From assembly GCA_003290165.1 (NCBI GenBank), contig QNQO01000833.1:434001-498000 (forward strand): a stretch of DNA of 64,000 nucleotides. The letters run 5' to 3'. Below are positions 1 through 11,862 of the stretch, in pieces (the first letter of the stretch is position 1; each line of letters opens with the position of its first letter). Position numbers and translations under genes: made by a program. This DNA comes from Berberis thunbergii. Lineage: Eukaryota > Streptophyta > Magnoliopsida > Ranunculales > Berberidaceae. The notes under the pieces were generated by a model. That model was not told the origin of the DNA and made no database searches. It saw only the letters and a program-made list of their open reading frames with translations.

Positions 1-744
1 AAGGCGTGAACCAAAAAAGCTTATGCCTTGAGTGCTAAAAATTTCTGAACAAGTTATGAACAAATAAAGATAAAAGAGAAATGGAAACACTCATCATGTA
101 AAAGAGTACATTTTTTAGAATAAAAGAGCGATACTATTTGTTCTATCTATTTATTCATGGTGAAAAAACAGTTAGTTCATGTATGAGATTAATATCAGAA
201 GTTTGTTGTCTGCTTAGGCCTTTCATAGCTTGATTTCTTGTTGTAATTAGCTTTTTCATCAGGTATATAGTACACAGTATCGAGAATGATTTTATATTTT
301 GGTTTTGATATTGACATACAGCCTCAGTTTTTAAGTGTACCAGATTAGTGAAAACCATGTATAAGACTAAGTTTGGCTGAGGTTGGAATGAACTAATTTA
401 CCAACCAATTAAGAATTTTTAGAGTTAAGGTTACCAGTTGTATTACCACTGCTAATCAGGATCTATGAAATTGTGATGAAGAGACAAGTCAACCCGTACC
501 AGGACTAGTATGCAAGAGATCAAGAATGTGTATATAGTTCATGGCCAAAACGTTTGTTGATGAACTACATGTCTCGCATGGTTGTGAAGATGTGTCCTCG
601 TCAATTCAGATTTAAGTCTCCATTCTCATCTCAGAAGGTATTGAGACCTAGGTCACTAAATTTTACTTTGCGGTTTGGAAGAGACATGAAAACACCGTCA
701 CACTGTTGAGTCAACAACCTTGGAGAGACGAACATGATGTGAAA
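1..744. other. Intergenic DNA, no gene seen
   Basis: AT-rich sequence with stop codons scattered in all frames. The short open frames here have no recognisable motif. No RNA gene or repeat was recognised. Confidence 0.5.
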
Positions 745-1062
745 AAGTCATGAGGGTCATCATAATCATCATCAAAGCTCATTCCCAATACTTTTGGGGT
801 CGGTTATACGGATTTTGGTTCTCCAAGCAATGCGGTCTTCCCACATATCCTCGCCTAATCCAAGCTCAAGGATGTCTTCCTTCACCGCCTTCATCCAAGT
901 TTTCAACGATCGTCCCCTTTCGTCTATATCATCCATTAACTTTCTAATCTAGACATTTTCTAATTGGCGCCGTGCTTGATCTCCTTCGCATATGACCAAA
1001 CCACGTTAAATGCCTTTTCTCTAATTTTTCCTCTATGAGCGCTACACCTAAGTCATGAGGGT
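745..1062 (-). mobile_element. 5'-truncated RTE-type LINE, 3' end only, with 13-bp target duplication
   Basis: On the minus strand the insert reads as the C-terminal end of an RTE-clade reverse transcriptase. It has a TWFGHMRRR-like block (the family usually shows WFGHVxRR), then a K-T-W-type stretch, and ends near a DPKxxG-like sequence, with frameshifts between. As in RTE elements there is no poly(A) tail; the end is a short run of GAT/ATG-type trinucleotides (758-775 on the plus strand). The insert (758-1049) is bounded by the same 13 bases, AAGTCATGAGGGT, at 745-757 and 1050-1062, which I read as the target-site duplication. At about 292 bp only the last 5-10% of a full element remains. 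The clade comes from motif memory, but the duplication is seen directly. Confidence 0.8.
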
Positions 1063-3460
1063 GATGGATTATAATTGGTAGAGAGAATAGATATGACAAT
1101 GCCGTACGTTTACATGGTTGATCTACTTCAGTTAGAATACCCTGGAGCTGCAGTTCAAATGCAGAAGGGCATTCTCATAGACATGTAATCCAAAATGATC
1201 GACACACTAGGATCAACTCAAACTCTTCTGCATGGATATGGTAGCTAGAACCTGGATGCTGGAAGCAAAAAGAGGTTCCCCTTAAGACTCGTTGATTCTG
1301 TAAATCTCCCCCCTCTCAAACATAGACAATTTAATGGGCTTAGTCCATGATTTTAGTGCAGAGCTGTAGCGTTTTCAGGGAAAGACCTCTTAGGTCTAAA
1401 TCTAATCATTCACAATGAAGATGTCTACCCAAGTTAATCTACCACCAATTTATCTTTATTTGCTGAACACGTCGATGGGAAATGGTGTGTGTGTGTGATG
1501 TCCACAACCTCAAATATGGGTTTAAACAAATCAGAACATGTAATGCTTCATGGGTTATATTAGCTATATTGTACATTAAACTGAAACCAGACATGTCTGG
1601 ATCATTAACAATAATCAATGAACTCTTTCCTTTGAATTGAAATTATTTGATGGGCCTATATAAGTTGGGTCTGACTATGCAGCATAATCATTATCAGGAA
1701 GCACCTAAGCATGCTAAAGTGACTGGCATGTGAGTATAAATAGCTAAACTGAGAAACCTTTAAATCGATCTGTTCATAAGTAATAAAGTTGTGGCAAAGT
1801 TTGCTTTGATCACCAAATGAATCTCCAAAGATTTGTAACCTGATCTTTTATTTCATAAAATAAACAAAGAGAATATAATGTTTGTAATCTCTTTTTATTA
1901 CAGGTCAAAAGGAATAAGTGGCATTTGAAAAATAAATTCAGTAACCCATCAACTTCCAAACCGACACAACTGTTTTTCTTTTCTAAAGAACACAATGAAA
2001 CACCCAGAACTTTATGTTGAGATAAGTTTAGGCTTGCGTAAATTAGACGAGATGGCTAAATCATCTACAAGCTTGTTGCGACCTTACCAGCATATTTGTT
2101 ATGTACATATATAGCCATGTAGGCCACCACCCATCTCACTTTAGTTTGGTATTTGCACTAAAATTTTTGTGTCATTTTCTTGGGCTGATAACACTTGGAA
2201 TCCAAATAGGCTGTACCGTGGTGTAGAACTCTTTGGTCGATGATAAATACATGATTTTATTTTTTCATCATTCCATCCTACATACTCTTGTATCAATTCA
2301 TCCGGTACACCTTTAGTGATAAATACATGATTAATTGTTTCCACCCAAAAAAAACTATGATTCTTTTGAATACATGCTTGGGTTCAACCTGAGGTGAATT
2401 TCTTCTTGTATAGTCTTATTTTCCATTGAGTTTTTTTACGCTTAATCTCCAGTGTGGAATTAGTATTAGAACCTTTTTATATATATAACTTGAGGAGAGA
2501 AACACTGACTAGTATTTGGGGAGGGTGTTTATCGTGAGTGTCAATTTTATTAGAGTGAGGTAGAGTTAGCATTTACATCCTGAACACCCTTCCCAAACTC
2601 TAACGAGGCATAAGGACCAGTAGATTCTTTTCTTTTAAATGGTGTATATTCTCTTGTGCTAGCTATCTCGTGGGGATTCATAGATACTTGAACTCTACAG
2701 ATAACTGAAGTAGGTGACTGATATTCCATTTCTTGATTTTTAGAGGTTGAAAGACATTGGGCTGTGTGACTGGTTCAAAATGTCATGTGGTTCTCATTGT
2801 TTCAGATTTTGGGTTCCTTGCACTATTGGAAAGAAAGACAGGCACCATCATCCAAAATCCAAAGAAAAGAAACCAGAAGGTGGCGTTGGGTCTGAGTCAG
2901 GAGGACTAATAAAGACTATTGTTTGTCTGTCTGAAACCTCATTGCTCCAATTTCAATTTTGTGCAGTGGTTGAATTCGGATAGAAACGCTTTTTCTAAAT
3001 AGTGAGGAAACGGGGGCGAGGGAGGGGTGCAACCCTTCATCTCCCTCGAGATTCGCCAAGGCAGATAGAAAATATCAAGGATTCTCATTCTAAATTTACT
3101 GATATTCTAATCTCCTACCACTTGACTTGCAAATTCATTATTTATTCCCCAATCCCCCCCACTGGCTCACTCTACTAAAGACAAACCAAAAAAGTGCATA
3201 TTTCCCAAATTACCAATACAACCTTCATTGATAATCTTATACTAAGGTGGGTACATGCACATCATAATCCCGAGTTTTAAGACTTGCCGCGGATGGTATT
3301 ATGAATTCATAACTCAAAATTGACTAGGCCTACGATATGGATATGAACATGAACATCACATTGTCCTTTACAAGTTGCAACTCATTTTCATGCAGTGTGA
3401 AAGTAGTTATGAATATGTGAGTTCAATGAATCAGACCAGTGATCATTGATGTGATTAACA
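1063..3460. other. Intergenic DNA upstream of the GH17 gene
   Basis: No coding region is supported. The open frames (for example 2141-2344 minus and 2747-2983 plus) are short and show no known motif. It contains a small fold-back at 2515-2597 and a GC-rich patch at about 2992-3055 whose first 30 bases resemble 33,773-33,805 inside the hAT element. The last few hundred bases before 3653 should hold the GH17 promoter. The leader just upstream of the start codon is strongly pyrimidine-rich (about 3565-3640), as in many plant 5' leaders. Confidence 0.5.
2515..2597. repeat. Small inverted repeat (fold-back), MITE-like
   Basis: Arms of 15 bp at 2515-2529 (TTTGGGGAGGGTGTT) and 2583-2597 (AACACCCTTCCCAAA) are complementary except for one position, around a loop of about 53 bp. 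Arm composition and size fit a small MITE or its remnant. I see no convincing target duplication, so the element class is open. Confidence 0.45.
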
Positions 3461-3652
3461 AGACGGATTGTATAGAAATATCTTCAAATTTGAGGGTAAT
3501 TGTGTTATTGTATGTTTAGCTTATTATATTTATTTTCTGGTAGGTTCGTATCTTTACCTTTCTAGCAGTTGTTACTCTTATTACTCCTACTTCTTACACA
3601 CAAAGAAATCTCTCTCTTTCTTCTCTTGGTTTTTCTCCAAAATTTGCAGAAA

Positions 3653-6600
3653 ATGGCTCCAACCCATTTCTCCACATCCCTTCTAATTTGCTGTATACTA
3701 ATCATTGCATGCTCAGTTTCAATGGTGGAATCAGCTATTGGTGTCAACTGGGGGAGTGTATCCTTGCACAGGCTCTCTCCTTCTATTGTGGTGGATCTTC
3801 TGAAAGACAACAGAATACAGAAAGTTAAACTATTTGATGCTGACCCAGCGGCTCTTACTGCTCTAATGGGAGTGGGATTCAAGTCATGATTGGAATACCC
3901 AATGATATGTTGGGGCTCATCAGTTCATCCCCTTCGGCTGCAGATTTGTTTGTGCGCCAGAATGTTTCAAGATATTTGGGGAGAGGTGGCACTGATATCA
4001 GGTGAGAATGGTTTTATTTTATTTTATTTCAATTTTTGTTATGTTTTATTGTCTTCTCACTCTATTTGTGGTTTATGTTTCATGTTCACTAGTTTGATTT
4101 TGCTCAAGTTTATAGTAAGTAATAATGGGTTGTTCTCATAAGTATAGTTTGCTCACACCTGGTTTTAGGATTTGGGACTTGTTTTCTCATTTTCATGTGA
4201 TATAAATTCTATAGTTATTATATATAGTTTGATTTTATCCTTTCATATGTTTTCTTAATCTGGGTATCAGGTTTTGGGTTATTTAAGTTCGAAAATTGCA
4301 GAATTTAAGTTTGATTCATTGCAGAATGATGTTGGATATACTTTTCCACTTGTAATAGAATAATCATGGGCCATTGTTTTAGGTTAGTTTAAACTTGATG
4401 CCTTACTAGAGGGCCTATTGAACATCTTAAAACTGCTATAGACACTGAAAAGAGGATTCTAAAGCCATTCTTTAGAAGGTTCAATCAAATTTGGTTGTTG
4501 CTGGTAGCGAGATTTTGTCATAAGTTATGACATTGATGTGATCTATGTAAAATTCGTCGTGTACACTCTAAGGGCATCTCGAATTCTAAGGGCATCTCGA
4601 ATAGTGCAAAATGTAGGGGATTTAGACTCGTACATTCCACGAAACTGGCTACAATAGTATAAAGGTTACACATGCGATCCTAAATGTATAAACTTTTTTA
4701 CAAGTCCATTAGGCATTTTCCAGAGGTCATGAAACTGTCGGCTGGCCCTTGAAGTTTCATCCAGATCTTGCAACCCAAGAAGACGGAGAATGAGAACAAG
4801 AGGTTTTTATTTGGCGTTGCTAGATTTTTGTGTTCTCTGCCAAAAAAAAATGATCATTTTGCAGAATCCCTATTACAGCAGGCTATGGATGTAAAAGCAT
4901 TAGCTATATAACTTTTAGAAGATACATTAAACTTTTTGAACGTCTTAATTTTTGAGGTCCTGTAATAAAATCTTAAAGACTTCTTGAGAGTATTAAATAA
5001 TCAGGTTCGTTCAAATTGTGGTGCTTTGATCTTCCTTAGAGCTTGGTTTAAACTGTAAAACGGTCCTTTGAGTATTTGGTGGTAATCAGTTTACTTATCT
5101 TGTAATTTGTCCCCCAACCTCTTGTGGAAGTTTAGGTCAATTTTAGAACTTAGTTGTCACTCATTTAGTTCATGGAAAACTTGTGAAGTATCTGGATCTT
5201 GTTTATGTCACTTTGCAGAGCTTAAGTCTTGTTCATTAGTTCATGAAAAAATTGTGAAGTATGTACATCTTGTTTATGGCAGTCTGCAAAACTAAAGTCC
5301 TACTCGTTTAGTTCATGAAGAAGTTGTGAAGTATCTGCGTCTTGCTTAGTCAATTTGTAGACCTAAGTCTCACCAAATTCATGGAGAAATTGTGAAGTAT
5401 CTCTTCATTGTCATACTCTTAATTTCTTTGAACAGTCATAAGCACAGAACCTACCATTATATTAGGCCTCCAAAGTAGTTTCTGTTTGTAGAAGAGCAAT
5501 GTTTAGTGGGTTTGCTTTTTCTCAGAAGGACTTAATATTGTGTTTTGTGAAGATGAACAGTATAACTTCTTAATCGTTGATTCTTCTTATCTTAAAATAC
5601 AGACTAGTATATGTTGTTTCTTCCTGTTAAGTACTAGCTAGAAATTATAAGCAACGAATAGTCAACTATATGCCATCACATATTCTATAAAATTTGATAC
5701 ATAGGAAGGGAGAGTGTGGGTCGCCTTGCCAAAGATCCAGCAAGCGACCCATTAGCAAAACAGACTAATATGTTTGACATTCTGATCAAGCATAGTTTGT
5801 ACCTAAATTTTCAAACCTGTATATTTTGTAACTATTGATTTCATAAGTTCGAGATCTTGAGTTAACATTTTCTATGTTACTACAGATACATAGCGGTGGG
5901 GAATGAACCTTTTCTTTCAAGTTATTCTGGTCAATACCAGTCTTATGTTGTACCTGCACTTCTCAACCTACAACAATCCTTGGCAAGAGCGAATCTGGCA
6001 AGCTATGTAAAACTAGTCGTGCCTTGCAATGCTGATGCCTATGAGTCCGATCTTCCTTCTCAAGGAAGCTTTCGACCTGAACTGGCAGACATTATAACTC
6101 AACTTGTCTCATTCCTCAACACTAATGGTTCTCCATTTGTAGTCAATATCTATCCGTTTCTTAGCCTCTATGGCAACTCAGATTTCCCACAAGACTATGC
6201 ATTCTTTGAAGGGACGACTCATCCTGTTACTGATGGATCTAATGTTTACTACAATGCATTTGATGGTAACTTTGACACGTGTGTTGCTGCTCTCACCAAA
6301 ATTGGATACGGACAGATGCCCATAGTCATTGGCGAGGTTGGTTGGCCTGCCGATGGAGCCCTTGGTGCAAACTTGAGCGCTGCAAGGGTCTTCAATCAAG
6401 GCCTCATTAATCATGTCCTCAGTGGGAAAGGGACCCCTCTCAGACCAGGTGCCCCACCCATTGATATCTATCTATTCGGTCTACTTGATGAAGGTGCAAA
6501 GAGCACTCTTCCAGGGAACTTTGAGAGGCACTGGGGTATTTTCTCCTTTGACGGTCAAGCTAAGTACGCACTGAACCTTGGGTTAGGGAACAAGTTCTTG

Positions 6601-6984
6601 AAGAATGCCAGGGATGTCCAGTATCTTCCTTCAAGGTGGTGCATAGCAAACCCATCTAGGGATCTCTCAGGCGTGGAAAACCACATGAAACTTGCATGCA
6701 GTGTTGCAGATTGCACGACACTAAACTATGGAGGATCATGCAATGGAATTGGTGCAAAGGGGAATATCTCATATGCCTTCAACAGTTATTACCAAATGCA
6801 GAAACAGAATGTTCAGAGTTGTGATTTTGACGGCCTTGGGTTGGTTACTTTCCTCAACCCTTCCATCGGTGATTGCAGGTTTCTTGTTGGGATAAGCGAA
6901 AATGTTTCATCCAGCTCCAGACTATGCACTAGCTGGTTTCACCTCTTGATTATGGTATTCTTGGTACTTATGGGCACTATGTGA
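3653..6984 (+). CDS. Glucan endo-1,3-beta-glucosidase, GH17 with X8/CBM43 domain, GPI-anchored type; one-base frameshift in exon 1
   Basis: Exons 3653-4001 and 5886-6984; the GT-AG intron 4002-5885 restores an R-Y-I-A-V-G-N-E-P junction. The product would hydrolyse beta-1,3-glucan (callose) at the cell surface. Visible in order: an N-terminal signal peptide (hydrophobic run ending near VESA), the mature start IGVNWG, the GH17 barrel with acid/base Glu in VGNEPF and nucleophile Glu in GEVGWP, the LFGLLDE and FERHWGIF blocks, then an X8/CBM43 module beginning RWCIANP with spaced cysteines, and a hydrophobic C-terminus typical of a GPI-attachment signal. It is closest in style to Arabidopsis GH17 proteins of the E13 5/6 type. 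Oddity: near 3868-3873 one base appears missing (MG-VGF where the family has MGSGIQVM), so the frame stops at 3887-3889. The shifted frame then runs on cleanly to the splice donor. This is either a sequence error or a recent null allele; all other signals are intact. Confidence 0.9.
4002..5885 (+). other. Intron of the GH17 gene
   Basis: Donor AG|GTGAG and acceptor TACAG. At 1.88 kb it is long for this family. It contains two near copies of an AAGGGCATCTCGAAT motif at about 4570-4602, of the sort found at MITE ends, and several related phrases built around 'gttcatg...aattgtgaagtat' at about 5160-5400, a weak local tandem repeat. No coding sequence. Confidence 0.75.
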
Positions 6985-7408
6985 TGTGATGTAGAGAGGG
7001 GTTTCTTAAGTGGGTTTTTATGGTGTCCCTCTTCTGAAACTAGTAAGTTATACATAGGAGATAAAAATCTAGTCATTCAGATTATTCAAAATCTTTTGTT
7101 TCATATAGTAGTATATAATGGATGTGACAGCACCATTTTCGGTTGCCATTTGTAGTACAGCGAAAATGGCTCTTATTCATCATGTTGCACACTGACTTAA
7201 CATGAAATCGTTATTACTACCTAGCTTAACCTATCTCTAGTTTAGATGTACTGCCTTAACCGCTGGCCTTCCTACATCTGATATTGAGTCCAGAAAAAAA
7301 CATGTAACATTGATAGCTTTCAAATATTGTAACAACAGATCAGAATTGTTCAAGATACGATAGTTATATATCATTATATTTCAAGACCAAATTAACTTGA
7401 CATCCTCA

Positions 7409-7801
7409 TTAACATTCTCCATGGCTTTCATAGTAATGACTCCGTCTTCCTTCGTAGTAATTAACTGCAGCAGCCATCCTTGCAACACACAATTCCACAT
7501 CTGATCAGTGGGTCACGAATAAACGTGCAGCATCGACAACCTTCATAAGATCATCACAAGAACTTATCAAAAAATCATTATAATCTAGCTGTTCTACTAG
7601 TATGCATATACAGAGCATTGTAAAGCGTATGCATAGTTTGTCATAGGAAGATAAGAAAACTAAACCTGCTAGCGGATAAGCGACATCCTCCTTGACATTC
7701 TGCAACTGCCGAGGCGCTGCAGTTGCATTAACACTTAAAAGAAAGAACACAATTACCATGAGCCATGTAAGGACCAGCACTAAAGCTCCCTTCTTCACCA
7801 T
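7409..7801 (-). CDS. Small secreted protein of unknown family, two exons, 75 aa
   Basis: Proposed exons on the minus strand: 7801-7666 and 7500-7409, with a GT-AG intron (donor GCAG|GT, acceptor GATCAG). The split codon joins in frame as Asp. The protein starts MVKKG, has a strong hydrophobic segment at residues 6-23 followed by small residues (signal peptide, cleavage likely near NATA), then a short polar mature part. That part holds two cysteines (ELC and the C-terminal GEC) and a Tyr/Arg-rich tail (NYYEGRR, HYYESHGEC). I do not recognise the family, and it does not match the PSK, PSY, CLE, RALF or CIF signatures I know. A good TATA box lies about 55 bp upstream of the start codon. The size, signal peptide and clean intron suggest a precursor of a small secreted peptide. 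If the intron were kept, the frame would instead run to 7505. Confidence 0.5.
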
Positions 7802-7855
7802 TTTATATAAAACTGGGGACTTAAATGGAATGAGAAACCTCTATCTGATATAAAC

Positions 7856-7865
7856 CTATTTATAG
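7856..7865 (-). promoter_or_regulatory. TATA box of the small secreted protein gene
   Basis: On the minus strand this reads CTATAAATAG, a near-ideal plant TATA box. It ends about 55 bp before the ATG at 7801, which would give a 5' leader of roughly 25-30 bases. Its position and orientation support the small two-exon gene being real. Confidence 0.55.
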
Positions 7866-7869
7866 AAAA

Positions 7870-9718
7870 CAGGTTGTATAGCGATCCAGAAATTATATAT
7901 CTCTATAGTTTCTAGATATTTCTTGCTCGTGATGTGTGACTGTGTAAGCCATCTAATGTAGCATACATTATTGATGCAAGTGGGATTGGTTTCTTTGTAT
8001 GTGGGAATTGTGGTTGTGGCAGTGATTGTTGACTAGTTTCATCTTATCTCCAAGGTTCACTTTTGGCCTTCCTTCTATCTTGGTTAGATATTGGAAGGAC
8101 AGGAAGAGCAAATGGAATTGCATTGATACAGAGAAATTTACTTTGGTTAATTGATTGTGAATTTTCCATATGAATTATGAGCAGTTGGGCGGCATAATTT
8201 TTTTAGGTTATTATGACTCTAATTAGGAATGACTTCCAACTTATAGGACTGTTTAATTAAAATCATAGTTAGAAGTTAAAATTATTCATTTAGGCTTAGT
8301 AGATGCATCTTTGTTTGGTTATACCTATAATTAGAGACCATTTTAGTATTGTTGACATTCTGAAACCACAAACTGAAACTAAAGGTGGTGCAACTCGGGC
8401 AGGTTCATTGAGCCGGGGGTCAAAGCCCTCAACCCAAAGTATTTAAACTCAACCCGAAATTGAACTATGGATTATATCAAATTATGGACTAAAATTTTGA
8501 ACTACAATATAGTTGGCTCACCTAATTTTCTCCTCTGGCCAAAGTACAAGAAGATAATAAAATGTCTAGCCATTTGTGGGAGTTCGAGTTGTTTCTGGTT
8601 GCAAAGGCTGCAATGTCAAACTCTACCAGTCTGGGCCAAGGTTTTTGAGTTGGGTTCATGTTGCCCCGCCCAAGATGAAACAGACGAATTTTGTTTCAGT
8701 TGTTGTTGTTGGAGGGATGTTCTATATAATGGCTTCAATGGGTGTTTCTTCATTGAGACGGATACGGGAAGCCCTCTCCAATCTGATTTTTCTTATCTGT
8801 GTGCTTTGATTGATGAATGTGTTAGGGGTGAATAGCATTCTCATTTGTTTTGCATACATCGTATGTTGATCCATTTGTTCTGCCAACTACATGTGTGCAT
8901 TGTCCTAGCTCCAAAATTGATGTACATTCTTCATGCATTATTGGTTCCTTTTCTTTTCTTCTTACATAGTCATTTTTTTGACCTTTTAGGTACTCGGCTG
9001 AAGCTACCCTGTTATGTATGTTCAAGTTGAGAAGTTGCAATTGAAGTTGTTTTGATTCAGTTTTACATTACTTCAATGTTCTAAAAAAGCTATGACAGTT
9101 CTTGATTTGATTTTTCTGATGCATTGAAGCTTAAATGCAATGGATTTTTATATAGAATATCATAGTTTTGTTGTTATCATTTGAGACCTTACAATTGATT
9201 GCAGGAGGGAAGAATACTTAAAACAGTTTTGATTCTATAGCCATTAAACATTCACATCACTTGGACAGTATTGTACTTCCACATATGCAGAAGCATATGA
9301 TTTCTTTCATATTTCAGTCAATGTGGATAAATACCCATTCCTAAAATTGCTATAGATGAACTCCGTTTGGCACAAAACAAACAACACAAATATAGTCTAA
9401 AAAAAACAAAAGTTACTGCATTGCAAACTCTCCACGCGGTACAAAGTCAATAAAAAAAGTCTAGATATGAACATACATTTTACATTCCAAAACTGAATCA
9501 AAATGATAGCTCCATGGAAAATATATTTACAAGAACTTTCAAAGAGCAGTTGGACATCATAAACTGGAGAATAGTGAAAGATATATGCATCAATCTATTT
9601 AAAACAAACCACTAGCATAGGCAGAAATCTATACGACGTCAATATATAACAGAAGTTATGTGATAAAACCTAATGATTCTGAAACCAAATGCAGAAGCCA
9701 TCACTGAGATTTGACATG
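7870..9718. other. Intergenic region between the secreted protein gene and the RGLG 3' end
   Basis: Mostly AT-rich. An open frame on the plus strand (8467-8835, with an overlapping frame at 8576-8809) covers a more GC-rich patch, but it shows no known domain and no splice context that I trust. The stretch before 9719 should hold the 3' UTR of the RGLG-type gene, which is transcribed toward it. Confidence 0.45.
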
Positions 9719-11862
9719 TTATTCATACAGCCTGATCTTTGTGTTTATATAGGCTCTGCAAACTGGACAAGCTATGAAATCTTTACCACACTCATAGCAT
9801 GTCTGCAAACAATGATTGCAGTGTTAGTAAATTCAGTTAGTAGTATTGTAGGAGAACTACAGAACTTCCTCAGTTTACCTGATGTCCACATCCAAATACA
9901 AGATTTCTGGAGCTCGAGAAACACACTGGACAAGTCTGGTAGGATAGAAATGAAATGAACTTCAGAAGCTTATAGGAGAGCTAATATAATTAGCATCTAA
10001 AGCATACACGAGTTAAATACATCAAAGTTCGCAGGTTCTGAGCATATTGCAAATGGTTGTTTCCATAAATAAATTAATACAAAGAGAAAGTACAGCAATA
10101 TGTATATTTGAGATGACACGCACCAAATGGTTTTGTTCAAGATGTTGTGGAGGGGCAGAGGCATTGTGATGAAAACGAACATTCTGGTAAAAGCTATCAG
10201 ACAGCGAGTGTGAATCCTCAGAACTAAAATTTAAATAACCATGACTTTTTATCGGAGGAGGAAGAGGTCTCCTTCCTGTTCTACCTCTTCGGCGCCTGTA
10301 ATAAACAAGATAATAGATCAAAGTTTGTCTGCCATTTTTACAAGTTGTATAAGGTCATGCTAACATTGTACCCCAAAAGTTGTAGTTCTAATGTTGCCCT
10401 GTACTGCGAAGGAATTTCCATCAATGCTGCTAGGGCAAAGTCAGACTCCTTTTTGGTTGAATGAACATTCTGAGACATAATTTCTGTAAAATTCACAAAC
10501 TGCAAAAAACGCAAGCGGAATCAGGTCTTCCATTCCATAAATTTCAGTTTTATGTAAATTTCGTTTCTGTTTTACTACCTGAAAATTGTCAAAGGCCCGT
10601 GAAGGAATATTGTCATCGAACTTGTGCATCATATCCCAGGGTCCATCTCCAACCCCAACCAGAACAATTGATAATGGATAACCACTACAATACAATTATA
10701 TAATAATCAAGTGACAATCCTGCACAAGTAGTGATCGACTTGGCCAATAAATAAAAGCTAATTTACCTTGCTTGAACTATAGCCTCAATGGTGGCTTGCT
10801 CTTGCAGACTTGGTTGATCATTTACTGTATCAACACTTCGTGTCACCTTATCCATTAGTATTACCGTAATCAGATTTGGCAAGAGGGAAACAGGAAATTA
10901 CAACTACATACATATTTCACAACAAAGCAAAAGATCAAAAACTGACCTGACCATCCGCGATGATCAGAAGAACATGATACTGGCCACCACTGTTATCAAC
11001 AATGTCTATAGCCCTTTCAATTATAGGCGCAAATGATGTCGGTCCTATTAAATGTTAAGGAATCAAATCTCAATGGTGGTTCCTAAATAGACCAAGTGAA
11101 AACTAACCATAAAAGACCTTTTATACGAACCACCAAAGCGAAGGTCTGAAACTATTTCTCTATAACGTGTCAGTGCTTCCTGAAAACCATTACAAGGCCG
11201 ATCGTTTGGATAAAGCTGAATACATGCTCATCATGTGTTGTTGCTGTAAAACAGATCAAATCAAAACTCCCTTGACAAACCAAACAGATTCAAATCCTTT
11301 AGTGATGAAACATATAGTGATATTGTATTAAATCATAAATCGTCACATCAGTTAGATTATATTTATACGAACCATCTCCAAACCCATAACATGGGATCAG
11401 ATCATCCTCATCAAAGGAGGAAAGCGTCCATCCGATAATCGATATTGCCTGTTGATACGGGTTCAATGAACTTCCAAGATGATGTAGGCATTTATGGCCA
11501 AAAGATCTTGCACCTGTCCATTCGTTGCTCTTTGTGAAATCAATACCTACTATGAGATTTGAAGATTCTAAACCAGCTACACAAAGAGCCTCTTTCACCT
11601 AAGATGCAAATAAGAGGGACATGTCTGAGTCCCCTGTCTATAAATTTAGATTCCAAATGCAAATTATTATGTGGAAGAAACATAATACCTGATCTAAAGA
11701 GTTATAATTGTCCCCAATCCAGGAGTACTTTGACCAAGGGTTATTAGCCTGTTTGTTCCATTGATGGTAGGGTGAGCTTGAAGGTTTTGGCTCAGATGAG
11801 CGACTATGATTTGATGAGGACTGATCATGGTGATAGTGGTATTTAGAGTGTTTCCCTCCCAT
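9719..11862 (-). CDS. RGLG: RGLG-type E3 ubiquitin ligase (copine/vWA domain plus C-terminal RING); one-base frameshift in exon 3
   Basis: Ten exons on the minus strand: 11862-11689, 11598-11373, 11243-11131, 11044-10947, 10846-10767, 10684-10579, 10499-10372, 10295-10124, 9935-9879, 9802-9719. All have GT-AG introns and matching phases except exon 3. The conceptual protein is 412 aa. It starts MGGKHSK, an N-myristoylation-type start as in RGLG proteins. The copine/vWA domain covers about residues 60-320, with the metal-site motif DFTKS at 78-82, GARSF, CYGFGD and [10 protein letters not shown]. The C3HC4 RING uses C368, C371, C382, H384, C387, C390, C397 and C400. The role, by family, is ubiquitin transfer at the plasma membrane in hormone and stress signalling. 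Oddity: exon 3 is 113 nt where the phases require 114. An A run at 11212-11214 (T on the coding strand) seems one short, shifting frame after FSF and giving a stop after about residue 157. The remaining exons are intact, so this is either a sequence error or a very young lesion. Confidence 0.93.

Noticed and set aside
3562..3882. 106-codon minus-strand frame opposite GH17 exon 1
   Set aside because: Shadow of the coding exon on the other strand.
8381..8672. GC-richer segment starting GGTGGTGCAACTCGGGC, considered as a hAT MITE
   Set aside because: The two ends share composition but I could not align a clear inverted repeat or find a target duplication.
8467..8835. 122-codon plus-strand open frame with an overlapping 77-codon frame
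   Set aside because: No signal peptide, domain or convincing splice partner. The two overlapping frames cannot both be real and neither has a recognisable family.
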